From Actinomyces oris (GTDB lineage: Bacteria > Actinomycetota > Actinomycetes > Actinomycetales > Actinomycetaceae), in the NCBI RefSeq assembly GCF_006546825.1, contig NZ_VICC01000004.1, positions 310,001 to 374,000 on the forward strand: a DNA stretch of 64,000 nucleotides. Direction: 5' to 3'. Shown piece by piece: positions 46,806 through 55,918 of the stretch. The translations under genes and the position numbers were made by a program. The notes beneath the pieces are model-generated. The model made no database searches and was not told the origin of the DNA. It saw only the letters and a program-made list of their open reading frames with translations. How positions within the stretch are numbered: the stretch's first letter is position 1; the number at the start of each line of letters is the position of its first letter.

Positions 46806-48410
46806 ATGCCGACTCTTCCCGCATCGCTGCCCGTCCTGACCGTCATGGCGGTCACGCCACTGGCCGGGGCGCTCCTGCTGTGGCTGGTCCCGCCACTGCG
46901 CCGGCTCCACGCCCGCGCCGTGGGCCTCGTGTTCTCCCTGGTGGTCCTCGCCCTGGGGCTGTGGGCGCTGAGCGCCTTCGACCTGGCTCAAGCCAGCACC
47001 GTCCAGCTGACCGACACCCACTCCTGGATCCCCGCCATCGGCGCCTCCTGGGCCCTGGGCGTCAACGGCCTGGGCCTGTCCATGGTGCTGCTGGGCGCCT
47101 TCGTCACGCCCCTGGTGCTGCTCGCCTCCTGGGGTGAGGTCCCCGCCGACCGGCAGGGCCTGTTCACCGGGCTCGTCCTGACGCTGGAGTTCTTCGTCGT
47201 CGTCATCTTCTCGGCCCGGGACCTGCTCCTGTTCTACCTGTGCTTCGAGGCGATGCTCATCCCGGTGTACTTCCTCATCGGCTGCTTCGGCGGGCAGAAT
47301 CGCCAGCGCGCCGCCCTGAAGTTCCTCCTGTACTCCCTGGCCGGCGGGCTCATCATGCTCATCGGCGTCATCGCCGTCTCCCTGCACTCCGCCAAGAACG
47401 GTGTCCCCAGCTTCCTCATCGACTCGGTGGCGGCCAACCTGCACGTGTCCACCTCCGCCGGTCACTGGATCTTCCTGACCTTCTTCATCGCCTTCGCCAT
47501 CAAGGCGCCGCTGGTCCCGGTCCACACCTGGCTGCCCGACACCGCCGAGCAGGCCACCCCGGGCACCTCGGTGCTGCTCATCGGCATTCTGGACAAGATC
47601 GGCACCTTCGGGATGATTACCCTGGTCCTGCCGATCTTCCCGGAGGCCTCCCGCTGGGCCGCCCCGGTGATCCTGGTCCTGGCGGTCGTCTCCATCATCT
47701 ACGGGGGCCTGGCCGCCATCGCCCAGGACAATCTCTACCGCCTCATCTCCTACACCTCCGTGAGTCACTTCGGCTTCATGGTCCTGGGGATCTTCATCGG
47801 CAACCAGGTGGCCGCCAACGGCGCCATGGTCTACATGGTGGCCCACGGGCTGTCCATTGCTGGCCTCTACCTGGTCACCGGCTTCATGGCCCGGCGCACC
47901 GGGACGGTCGCCATTAGCGAGCTCGGCGGCATCGCCCGGGTCATGCCGCTGGTGGCCGGCACCTTCCTGGTCAGCGGGCTGGCCTCCATCGCCCTGCCGG
48001 GCCTGAGCGGGTTCGTGCCCGAGTGGATGGTGCTCACCGGCACCTTCTCGGTCTCGCTGGCCCTGGGCGGTGCGGCCGTCGTCGGCGTCGTCATCGCCGC
48101 CGTCTACATGCTGCTGCCCTACCAGCGGGTCTTCACCGGGGCGCCCGCCCCCGAGCGCGTGGGCAGCCCCGACCTCGACGGGCGCGAGCGCCTCGTCGTC
48201 GTCCCCATCATCGCCGCGATGCTCGCGCTCGGACTGGCCCCGGGCGTCTTAACGTCCGCCTTCGACGACGTCGCCCGGCAGGTCGCGCTCACGGTCACCA
48301 GCTCCTCGCAGGCTGAGGCCTCAGCCCGCGGCGCCGGTGACAGCCCCGATGCCGGCGGTGCGACTGACGCTCCCGCCGCCTCCACCGCTACGGAAGGGAA
48401 CACCAAGTGA
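46806..48410 (+). CDS. nuoM: NADH-quinone oxidoreductase subunit M
   Basis: A 534-residue antiporter-like subunit with about 14 helices. Landmarks are LLFYLCFEAMLIPVYFLIG (conserved Glu), IKAPLVPVHTWLPDTAEQATPGTSVLL, NLYRLISYTSVSHFGFMVLG and SGLASIALPGLSGFVPEWMVL. The Ala/Asp/Ser-rich C-terminus is specific to this lineage. The stop overlaps nuoN by 4 nt. Confidence 0.96.
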   Translation: MPTLPASLPVLTVMAVTPLAGALLLWLVPPLRRLHARAVGLVFSLVVLALGLWALSAFDLAQASTVQLTDTHSWIPAIGASWALGVNGLGLSMVLLGAFVTPLVLLASWGEVPADRQGLFTGLVLTLEFFVVVIFSARDLLLFYLCFEAMLIPVYFLIGCFGGQNRQRAALKFLLYSLAGGLIMLIGVIAVSLHSAKNGVPSFLIDSVAANLHVSTSAGHWIFLTFFIAFAIKAPLVPVHTWLPDTAEQATPGTSVLLIGILDKIGTFGMITLVLPIFPEASRWAAPVILVLAVVSIIYGGLAAIAQDNLYRLISYTSVSHFGFMVLGIFIGNQVAANGAMVYMVAHGLSIAGLYLVTGFMARRTGTVAISELGGIARVMPLVAGTFLVSGLASIALPGLSGFVPEWMVLTGTFSVSLALGGAAVVGVVIAAVYMLLPYQRVFTGAPAPERVGSPDLDGRERLVVVPIIAAMLALGLAPGVLTSAFDDVARQVALTVTSSSQAEASARGAGDSPDAGGATDAPAASTATEGNTK

Positions 48411-50020
48411 GCCCCTCAGCCACTGCCCCGATCGTCAACTGGGACGCCCTGACGCCGGTCCTCATCATCCTGGGCGCCGGTGTCCTGGGTGTTCTCGTGG
48501 AGGCCTTCATCGCTCGTCCTGCCCGTCTGGCCATCCAGTCCACGCTGAGCTTCCTGGCCATCCTGGCCTCCGGGGTCTCCCTGTTCCTACGCTGGGGCGA
48601 GGTCAAGGCCGCTGGGGCCGCCGCCGCGGCTGTACCCCAGTTCCGGCTCCCCAAGGGTTTCCTGCCGGGCGCCCGCATGTCCGCGGGTCTGACCGAGGAC
48701 CCCTTCTCCATCGCCGCCCAGGGCATCCTCCTGGTCATCGGGCTGCTGGCCGTCCTGGTGATGGCCGACCGCACCTCGGTCGGTGATGGGGCCTTCGCGG
48801 CCCAGGCCGCCGACCGGCCCGGCAGTGCGGAGGAGAGCGAGTCCATCCTGGCCGGCTGGACCACGACCGAGATCTTCCCCCTGACCCTGTTCTCACTGGG
48901 CGGCATGATGCTCTTCGGGGCCAGCAGTGACCTCATCACGCTGTTCGTCATCCTGGAGATGATCTCCCTGCCGCTGTACATCCTGGCGGCCACCGCCCGC
49001 CACCGCCGGCTCCTCAGCCAGGAGGCGGCGCTGAAGTACTTCGTGCTGGGGGCCTTCGCCTCCGCCTTCCTCCTCATGGGCTCGGCCCTGCTCTACGGGG
49101 TGGCCGGCGCCGTCGACTACAAGACCCTGGGCGAGGCCGTGAGCAGCGCGGCGGGGCAGGACTGGCTCATCCTGGCCGGCCTCATGCTGGTGATCGTCGG
49201 CTTGCTGTTCAAGGTGGCGGCCGTGCCCTTCCACGCCTGGAGCCCGGACGTCTACCAGGGTGCCCCCACCCCGGTCACCGGGTTCATGGCCGCCGGCGTC
49301 AAGGCCGCCGCCTTCCTGGCCCTGGTGCGCTTCTACTACCTGATCGCCGGCGCCATGGGCTGGGACCTGGCCCCCGCCCTGTGGGCCGTGGCAGCACTGA
49401 CCATGCTCCTGGGCACCGTCGTCGGGGTGGTTCAGCGCGACGTCAAGCGCATGCTCGCCTACTCGGCCATCGCCCACGCCGGCTTCATGCTCATCGGGAT
49501 CGGGGCCTACTCCAAGGCGGCGATCTCCGCGCTCAGCTTCTACGCCCTGACCTACGGGATCGCCACCGTGGGGGCCTTCGGCATCATCACCCTGGTGCGC
49601 TCCCACCGCGACGGCTCCGTGGGCGGTGAGGACGGCGACCTGGATGCCTTCAAGGGCCTGGGACGCCGCAGCCCCTGGGCGGCCGGTGCCATGACCGTCT
49701 TCCTGCTGTCCTTCGCCGGAGTGCCCCTGACGGCCGGCTTCATGGCCAAGTTCCGGCTCTTCGCCACTGGCCTGAGCGGCAACGGGACGCCCTTCGTCAT
49801 CCTCGCCGTCGTCTGCTCGGCCGTGACCGCCTTCTTCTACATGAGGCTCATCGTGCTCATGTTCTTCCATGAGCCCGACGGCGAGCGCTCCGTGGTCGTG
49901 GGCAGCCGCGGCCCGATCATCCTGGCGGTCAGCGTTGCGGTGATGGCCACAATCGGGTTGGGCATTTTGCCGCAGACCGCCTTCGACCTGTTCGACCAGA
50001 CGGCTATGCTCCTTCCGTGA
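48407..50020 (+). CDS. nuoN: NADH-quinone oxidoreductase subunit N
   Basis: A 537-residue antiporter-like subunit with about 14 helices. Landmarks are LITLFVILEMISLPLYILAATAR, EAALKYFVLGAFASAFLLMG, KVAAVPFHAWSPDVYQGAPTPVTGFMAAGVKAAAF and KRMLAYSAIAHAGFMLIG. The GTG start overlaps the nuoM stop, and its own stop overlaps the polyprenyl synthase start by 4 nt. Confidence 0.96.
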   Translation: MSPSATAPIVNWDALTPVLIILGAGVLGVLVEAFIARPARLAIQSTLSFLAILASGVSLFLRWGEVKAAGAAAAAVPQFRLPKGFLPGARMSAGLTEDPFSIAAQGILLVIGLLAVLVMADRTSVGDGAFAAQAADRPGSAEESESILAGWTTTEIFPLTLFSLGGMMLFGASSDLITLFVILEMISLPLYILAATARHRRLLSQEAALKYFVLGAFASAFLLMGSALLYGVAGAVDYKTLGEAVSSAAGQDWLILAGLMLVIVGLLFKVAAVPFHAWSPDVYQGAPTPVTGFMAAGVKAAAFLALVRFYYLIAGAMGWDLAPALWAVAALTMLLGTVVGVVQRDVKRMLAYSAIAHAGFMLIGIGAYSKAAISALSFYALTYGIATVGAFGIITLVRSHRDGSVGGEDGDLDAFKGLGRRSPWAAGAMTVFLLSFAGVPLTAGFMAKFRLFATGLSGNGTPFVILAVVCSAVTAFFYMRLIVLMFFHEPDGERSVVVGSRGPIILAVSVAVMATIGLGILPQTAFDLFDQTAMLLP

Positions 50021-51123
50021 TCGGATCACTGCCGCTGAGCGCCCCCGAGCTGGAGTCGCGCATCATTCCCGCCCTCCAGACCATTGAGGACCGCCTCATG
50101 GAGGTGGTCACCAGCGCCGACGAGACCATCAACCCGCCGACCTCGCACCTGGCCGAGGCCGGGGGCAAGCGCCTGCGCCCGGTCCTGGCCCTGCTGACCG
50201 CCCAGCTCGGCGACCCGGCCTTGGCCACCGGTGAGGAGATCCGCGACGCCGGGGTGGCCGTGGAGCTGACCCACATCGCCACCCTCTACCACGACGACGT
50301 CATGGACGAGGCCCCGCTGCGCCGCGGCGCCCCGAGCGCCCAGACCGTGTGGGGCAACTCCGCCGCCATCCTCACCGGCGACGTCCTCGTGGCCCGGGCC
50401 TCCCAGCTGGTGGCGGCCCTCGGTCCGCAGGCCGTTATGGCCCATGCCAAGACCTTCGAGCGCCTGTGCATGGGTCAGCTCCACGAGACCCTGCCACGCC
50501 CGGCAGGGACCGATCCGGTCGACCACTACATCCAGGTTCTGGCGGACAAGACCGGCTCCCTCATCGCAGTGTCCGCCCGCTACGGGGCGATGCTCACCGG
50601 TGCCGGGGCGCGCACCGAGCAGATCGTCGAGGAGTTCGGCGAGCGGATCGGTGTGGCCTTCCAGCTGGCCGACGACGTCATCGACCTCATGAGCGACTCG
50701 GCCACCACCGGCAAGACCCCCGGCACCGACCTGCGCGAGGGCGTGGACACCATGCCGGTCCTCCTCCTGCGCAAGGCCCTAGCGGCCGGCGAGCTCGACG
50801 CCGCCGGCCAGGCCATCCTCTCGCGCCTGTCCACCGGCGACCTCTCCGACGACGCCTTCCTGTCCGACGTCGTCGCTCGCCTGCGCGAGCACCCCGTCCT
50901 GGCCCGTACCCGCGAGATGGCCATGGACTGGGCCGCTCAGGCAGTGGAGGGCCTGGAGGGACTGGAGGAGGCCGTCCTTGACGGAACCCGGCAGCGCCTG
51001 GCCCAGACTGGCATCGAGGGCGAGGCCGCCGCGGCGGCTATGACTGATGCCGGTGAGCGGGTGAGGCAGGTGCGTGCGGCCATGGAGGACTTCGCCCGCA
51101 TCCTCGTGGACCGGGCCGCCTGA
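50017..51123 (+). CDS. Long-chain trans-polyprenyl diphosphate synthase (menaquinone side chain)
   Basis: A 368-residue all-alpha prenyl synthase. The first Asp-rich motif is LYHDDVMDEAPLRRG and the second is FQLADDVIDLMSD, with the substrate-binding GGKRLRPVLALLTA near residue 50 and Lys in LADKTGSLIA. It makes the polyprenyl tail that MenA joins to the naphthoate ring. Small residues before the first motif (VELTHIATLYHDD) are compatible with a long product, but length cannot be read. The GTG overlaps nuoN, so quinone tail synthesis is coupled to complex I expression. Confidence 0.92.
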   Translation: MIGSLPLSAPELESRIIPALQTIEDRLMEVVTSADETINPPTSHLAEAGGKRLRPVLALLTAQLGDPALATGEEIRDAGVAVELTHIATLYHDDVMDEAPLRRGAPSAQTVWGNSAAILTGDVLVARASQLVAALGPQAVMAHAKTFERLCMGQLHETLPRPAGTDPVDHYIQVLADKTGSLIAVSARYGAMLTGAGARTEQIVEEFGERIGVAFQLADDVIDLMSDSATTGKTPGTDLREGVDTMPVLLLRKALAAGELDAAGQAILSRLSTGDLSDDAFLSDVVARLREHPVLARTREMAMDWAAQAVEGLEGLEEAVLDGTRQRLAQTGIEGEAAAAAMTDAGERVRQVRAAMEDFARILVDRAA

Positions 51124-51166
51124 CCTGCAGGCCTGAGAACTGATGAGGCTCCGCAACTATCCATGA

Positions 51167-51188
51167 CTCCCCATGGGTTCATGGGGAG
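51167..51188 (+). promoter_or_regulatory. Perfect inverted repeat after the nuo operon
   Basis: A 9-bp perfect stem (51167-51175 with 51180-51188) and 4-nt loop lies 43 nt after the prenyl synthase stop. It is not followed by a T-run. Its right arm is the first of three ATGGGGAG direct repeats, so it may act as operator, terminator or both. Confidence 0.45.
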
Positions 51189-51209
51189 CAGATGGGGAGT
51201 GATGGGGAG
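51181..51209 (+). repeat. Three helically phased ATGGGGAG direct repeats
   Basis: Identical octamers start at 51181, 51192 and 51202, at 11- and 10-bp spacing, i.e. on one face of the helix. They end 77 bp before the lipoprotein ATG. Such arrays are typical of OmpR/PhoP- or SARP-type activator sites. Confidence 0.6.
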
Positions 51210-51285
51210 TTCTCCATCGCGGGTAGTGGATTGCGGTGCATAGGGTGCCACGTACGTGTTCCCAATGCGTTGAAAGGTCCTCGAC

Positions 51286-52871
51286 ATGTCGTCCTTGACG
51301 CCGCTGTCTCCTGATGTCTGTGCTCGACTGTCCCGACGTGGTGTCCTGACCCTGCCCGCCCTGGCCGGTGGGGGGCCGTCCTGTCGGGGTGCGGGGTGCT
51401 CAAGAAGGGCGATACCGCCTCCTCTGGGAAGAGCTCGGGTGCCGCGTCCCCACGTGCGGTCGCGACCGCGACTGGTCCTCATGGTGGGGTGATGTTGGAT
51501 TCGGGGTTAGACGGGAAGGCTGTTTCGGTTGAGGTTGGTCCTGCCGTCGTGGTTGATGATCACACGGTGGTCAGGCTTGTGATGTCTAATCCAGGTGACG
51601 GGTACTATTACGTCTCTAGTACGTTTGGGACGATGGGGTCGCCGCTGTCGTTGCTGGACATCACAATGTTCTCTCTAGGTAAGGGGTTCGTATTTCCTCA
51701 GTTGAGCGTCGCGGGCAGCGATTTCCTTACGGAGGTGAGGAAGGATAGGCCCCTTGAGCTGTTTCCGGTGTTTGCCTCCTTGGGTGATGGGATTAACGCC
51801 GTGGAGGTTCTTCTGCCGCATCTTGGAATGGTAGTCGGGGTTCTGGTGGTAGATGAGGCTCATGCTGGATTCTCGGTCGCCGACGTGCTGGCAAAGACAG
51901 AGCTGGTCAAGAAATCTCCTGGACCGTTCAGACTGCAGAGCCATACGCTTTCTGCTGATGGGGCTTCGGACACGAAGCAGGATGAGAAGTCGACAACGGT
52001 GACGGTGGCCGGGGATGTCACGTTCGCGACGGACTCCGATCAGCTCTCGGCTCAGGCTGACAGTGTGCTGGCGACTGTGGTGGAGCAGATCAAGAAGTAT
52101 CCCTCCGGTGGGGATCTGACAATCACGGGCCATACCGATGATGTCGCTGATGACGCACACAACCAGGATCTGTCGGAGCGGCGGGCCAAGGCAGTGTCAG
52201 AGCGGCTCAAGAAGCTGACGGACTTGTCTGCGTGGAAGGAGTCGGTCTCGGGCAAGGGGGAGTCCTCGCCGCGGGTTCCGAACGACACTGATGAGCATCG
52301 GCAGGCTAACCGTCGTGTGGAGATCACGCTAACACCATCGAAGCCGGCTGAGTCCAGCGCCCCACCGAGCGCGAGCGCAGGACCATCGTCGACCGCCATG
52401 CCGAAAGCCGCAGGGCCCGTGGGCAAGGGGCCTGAGGGGGTAGACGTGATTGTGGACGGCAAGAGACTGCATATGTCCATGGAGCGCATGTTTCGGATAG
52501 GGAGGTATCTGACAGGCTCGGTAGAACTGAGGTCGCAGCAGCAGATGGAACTTCAGATGGCGTCGTTCGCGCTGCCGTCAACTATGCAGACCCTGGCGGA
52601 CTGGGTAATGGGCGGGGTGTACAGCCTCACCCTTTTGAGCGGGGACACGCGATACATGGAGGCCGATTTCGAGTCCGCTGATAGGGGACGGTTGCCTGCG
52701 GCCATGACAGCTCTCAACGGATCGGTCCATCCCGGTGAACCGCTGCGTCTTCCAGTTGTCTGGCCAGACATCGGAGGCGATTCAGCCGTCATCGACATAC
52801 CAGGAGGCGAAGCAAGAGGCCCAGGTCGAGTTGTCGCGCGGCTTACCGACATCCCGATTATCAACGCGTAG
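51286..52871 (+). CDS. OmpA-domain lipoprotein, apparent frameshift in the signal peptide
   Basis: ATG 51286 (AAAGG 9 nt upstream) opens a lipoprotein leader with twin-arginine-like LSRRGVLTLPALAGG, then leaves frame. The main frame reads AVLSGCGVLKKGDTASSG, a perfect lipobox, and runs to 52871. One added G in the six-G run at 51370-51375 would join the two. The body is hydrophilic. An OmpA peptidoglycan-binding domain follows at about residues 190-310 of the main frame (VTFATDSDQLSAQADSVL; LTITGHTDDVADDAHNQDLSERRAKAVSERL; NRRVEITL), then a ~170-residue unrecognised C-terminal region. Without the shift, translation could only start at GTG 51396, giving a cytosolic protein. AT-rich third positions mark it off from its neighbours. 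Confidence 0.7.
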
Positions 52872-52883
52872 TGGCCCGGTCAC

Positions 52884-55454
52884 TTAGAAGGGTGGGGTGT
52901 GGTCGATGAGGGGTGCCAGTCCGAGGGTGTGGGCGGCCTGCGGGTAGGGGGTGGTCTCGTAGTCTCCGGGTTTCTGGCCGGGTTGGGGGCCGCGGGTGAC
53001 GAGGCGGGCGCTGCCGCTGGGGTCGGCCCCGATGCCGGTGCCGGTGCTGGTGCTGTTGAGGGCGGTGTTGAGGCGGTTGAGGATGTCGGGACTGATCTGC
53101 TGGCTCAGGTCGGCTGGGACGACCGAGCCGGGGACGTAGCGCTGACGGGGCCCGACCCGCTTGGGCAGGCGGGTGATGGTGCCGTTGGGGTGGCGCTGGT
53201 AGACGGTCTTGTCGGGGGTGTGCCAGGACAGGGTCCCGGTGGTCTGGTCTCTGGTGAGTGCCCAGCCGGGGGTGTGCTTGAGGCGGTGGTGGGCCTCGCA
53301 CAGGGTGGCGAGGTTGTTCAGGCTGGTGGTTCCGCCTTGGCTCCAGGCGGTGAGGTGGTCGATGTCGCAGCGTTCGGCGGGGGTCTGGCAGGTGGGGAAG
53401 ACGCAGGCTCGGTCGCGGGCGCGCACCAGGTCGGCCAGACCGGCCGGGGGACGGTAACGGGTGCGGCCCACGTCCACGACGGTGCCGCCCACCGGGTCGG
53501 TGACCAGGCGCCTCCAGGTCCCACCCGCGGCAAGAGCCCAGGCAGTCATAGCCGGCACCGCCACGCTGCGCGCCCCGATACGCACCTCCGCGACCCCGGC
53601 TGTGGCGGACAACGAGGCGGAGAACTGGGCGACGGGCGAGGAGGCGGGAGCAGCGGAGAGCGACGCGGCGGGTTGGGAAGAGGGAGCAGCCGGGCCTGGT
53701 TCGGGCAGACTCCTCCCACTGGAACTGGGCAGACTCCTGGCGCTGGCGGTGGGCAGGCTTCTCCTGCCGCCTGGGGATGCTGCACCGTTGAGAGGAACAG
53801 ACGTGGTGGCGGGGCTCTCGCCAGGGCCGACGTCGTCGGATTCGAGGCAGTAGGGGGCGTCGGGGCACTGGCCGTCCCCAGGACCACAGCCCCCGCGATC
53901 GTCGTCCCCAGGGAGACGTCCCTCTGGGGCGCCGTTGCGGGGCCGGTTGCTTCCGATGCTGGTGGCGGGGTCGCGGCCGCCAGGGTCGTGTGTGGCTGGG
54001 GCGTGGTCGGTGGTGTCTTCTGTCTGGGCCAGGCTGTCTGGGGCGGTGAGGCTGTTCAGGGGGACGGTGACCTGGACGTCGATGTGGATGTTCTTGGGGA
54101 GGGGGAGGTGTCCGGTGCCTGAGGGGGTCCACCATGGGCTGGCTGAGCCCACCAGGGAGCTCAAGGCCCCCAGAAGCCCTTCCAGGGGCACCCCGTCAGG
54201 CAGCAGACGACCCAGGGAGGCAGAACGCCTGGGAGGAGAGAACGAGGCAGGCACTGAACCCAGCTCACTCACACCGCCAAAGTCTCCAGTGCTGCTGCCG
54301 AGACCGCCACCACCGCCAGTGCCGCCACTGGTGTCGTCGTCGGGGGCTTGTGTGGGTCTGTGGTAGGCGGCTTGTTGGCTGGTGCGTAGTGTGGACAGGG
54401 TCATGGCGGTGATGGCGTCGGCGCGCAGCTGGGCCAGGGTGCGCTGCTCACCGGCTGCCCGGGCTGATGCGGCGATCGCGTCCAGGGTGGCGTCCAGCAG
54501 CAGCGCGTCCATGGTCGGTAGCAGCAGGCGGACCTGGGACATGCCCTCGCCGGCGGGCCTGGGACGCGTCACGCACCGCCGGGAGGCATTGACTCGCACC
54601 CGCTCAGCATGCCCGGCGGGGTCGACCTCCATTAGGGCCCGCTCGATGTCGCGTCCCACCTGGGACACGCTGCGCCTGGGAGCCTGAGGCAGGACCCGCT
54701 CCTGAACGGCCAGCGCCACCGGGGCCGGCACGTCTCCCAGGCGGCGAGTCACCAGCGACGCCTTGGCAGGCTCCAGCACCCCGCACCGCTCCATGGCCTC
54801 AGTGGGACCGAAACCCATGTCCATCAGGGCGCTGCCGTGATCGATGATCTGACCGACCCGACTCCGCGAGACGCCCAGGCGGGCTGAGAGCAGGCAGGTG
54901 GCGTTGAACCTGCGCTCCTCATAGCCCACCACCTCCGAGACTTGACCGTCTGGCCCCCACTGGCCGGGATGGGCCGACAGCTCACCACAGGCGGTCAGGC
55001 ACGCCGCCGCCAGCGCCTCACCCCACGTAGCCCAGGCCGCCAGACGGTGGCAGGCCGCCGCCAGCTCCCCCAAACCCACAGCCCCCAGGCCAAGCAGCCC
55101 AGTGCCGCCGGCCTCCTCCAGGGACACGACCCTGTGTCCCTCAACGGCAGCCACCAACGCCGCGTCAGCATCCGACTCACCGGCGAACAAGCCCTCACGA
55201 CCACCGCCGACGCCGCCGATGTCGCCATCGCCGTCGCTGTCGTCGTTGTTGTGGTTCTGGGTGGCCACCAGCAGCCGGGCCAGCAGCCCCTCGACCACAC
55301 CGGCCAGTGCCCCGCCCGCGGTCAAGGACCCCAGCAGACCCGCCACGTCCTCTGACGAGATCGAAGGTTCCGACGTCGGGCCACCGGCAGGCGCGCCCAG
55401 TGTCCCGGCCGCACTACCGGCCGGGACACGAGGAAGCACACCATCTTCGAACAT
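52884..55454 (-). CDS. DUF222 (13E12-like) protein with HNH endonuclease domain
   Basis: An 856-residue protein. The N-terminal DUF222 region (about 100-370: helical, with RVGQIIDHGSALMDMGFGPTEAMERCGVLEPAKASLVTRRLGDV) is followed by a long Ser/Pro/Gly-rich variable region (about 370-620) and a C-terminal HNH domain: DRACVFPTCQTPAERCDIDHLTAWSQGG, then NLATLCEAHHRLKH. The Cys pairs and DIDH/HH residues needed for zinc and catalysis are present. These proteins are common in actinobacteria, often multicopy. A TATACT box lies 6 nt before the ATG and an SOS-like palindrome covers it, suggesting DNA-damage control. Confidence 0.85.
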   Translation of the reverse strand: MFEDGVLPRVPAGSAAGTLGAPAGGPTSEPSISSEDVAGLLGSLTAGGALAGVVEGLLARLLVATQNHNNDDSDGDGDIGGVGGGREGLFAGESDADAALVAAVEGHRVVSLEEAGGTGLLGLGAVGLGELAAACHRLAAWATWGEALAAACLTACGELSAHPGQWGPDGQVSEVVGYEERRFNATCLLSARLGVSRSRVGQIIDHGSALMDMGFGPTEAMERCGVLEPAKASLVTRRLGDVPAPVALAVQERVLPQAPRRSVSQVGRDIERALMEVDPAGHAERVRVNASRRCVTRPRPAGEGMSQVRLLLPTMDALLLDATLDAIAASARAAGEQRTLAQLRADAITAMTLSTLRTSQQAAYHRPTQAPDDDTSGGTGGGGGLGSSTGDFGGVSELGSVPASFSPPRRSASLGRLLPDGVPLEGLLGALSSLVGSASPWWTPSGTGHLPLPKNIHIDVQVTVPLNSLTAPDSLAQTEDTTDHAPATHDPGGRDPATSIGSNRPRNGAPEGRLPGDDDRGGCGPGDGQCPDAPYCLESDDVGPGESPATTSVPLNGAASPGGRRSLPTASARSLPSSSGRSLPEPGPAAPSSQPAASLSAAPASSPVAQFSASLSATAGVAEVRIGARSVAVPAMTAWALAAGGTWRRLVTDPVGGTVVDVGRTRYRPPAGLADLVRARDRACVFPTCQTPAERCDIDHLTAWSQGGTTSLNNLATLCEAHHRLKHTPGWALTRDQTTGTLSWHTPDKTVYQRHPNGTITRLPKRVGPRQRYVPGSVVPADLSQQISPDILNRLNTALNSTSTGTGIGADPSGSARLVTRGPQPGQKPGDYETTPYPQAAHTLGLAPLIDHTPPF

Positions 55455-55466
55455 ATGTACAGTATA
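55447..55466 (-). promoter_or_regulatory. Leaderless promoter with SOS-box-like palindrome at the DUF222-HNH start
   Basis: On the minus strand TATACT (complement of 55461-55466) precedes the ATG by 6 nt. Overlapping it, 55448-55461 reads CGAACATATGTACA, close to the LexA-type CGAAC-N4-GTTCG (left half exact, right half degenerate). Confidence 0.5.
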
Positions 55467-55918
55467 GTCCGATCCTCCGCTCCTCGCACGCTGAAGCAGT
55501 CACCCAGAATCACCGGCACAGCAACGAAAACCAGGAACCTCGGCCCTCGTGGCCGGAGGCACACGGAAGCAGGGTGGGGCGGTCCTCGTACCTGCGCACC
55601 GAATCAGGACCCGCGCCTCGAACCCGCTCCCGCCTCCTGTGTCCGCGTCGCGCTCCCGCCGCCCCGAGTGGACCGTTCCGAACTGACCTCCCCGCACCCA
55701 CCTCCGGACCCCGCCTCCCGCCCCCACCTCCTCCCCGACGTGACGTGGCTCAAAGCCGCGTTGTTGCCCACACCCTGGGGGAGCCCCTGCCTTCCTCCAT
55801 AGACTGTGGCGCGGTACCCCGCCGTCATCGCCGTCGCCCCGGACCGGAACAACCGGTTCTCCCGACAGCGGGAACGCGGGTGCCACGTCCACGTCCCCTG
55901 AAACAGGAACGAAGAACA
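55455..55918. other. Divergent intergenic region between the DUF222-HNH gene and the ferredoxin reductase gene
   Basis: 464 bp. The left end holds the DUF222-HNH promoter. The middle is Arg/Pro-coding-like high-GC sequence open in several frames but without ribosome sites or family-like protein. The right end holds AGGAACGA ahead of the reductase GTG. No RNA gene or strong hairpin was seen. Confidence 0.5.

Noticed and set aside
50017-51123. Geranylgeranyl diphosphate synthase for carotenoids
   Set aside because: The motifs alone cannot exclude it, but overlap with nuoN, the men genes nearby and absence of carotenoid genes favour a menaquinone tail synthase.
52861-54135. A 424-codon minus-strand frame rich in Arg and Pro
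   Set aside because: Runs in another frame of the DUF222-HNH gene; composition is that of an out-of-frame high-GC shadow.
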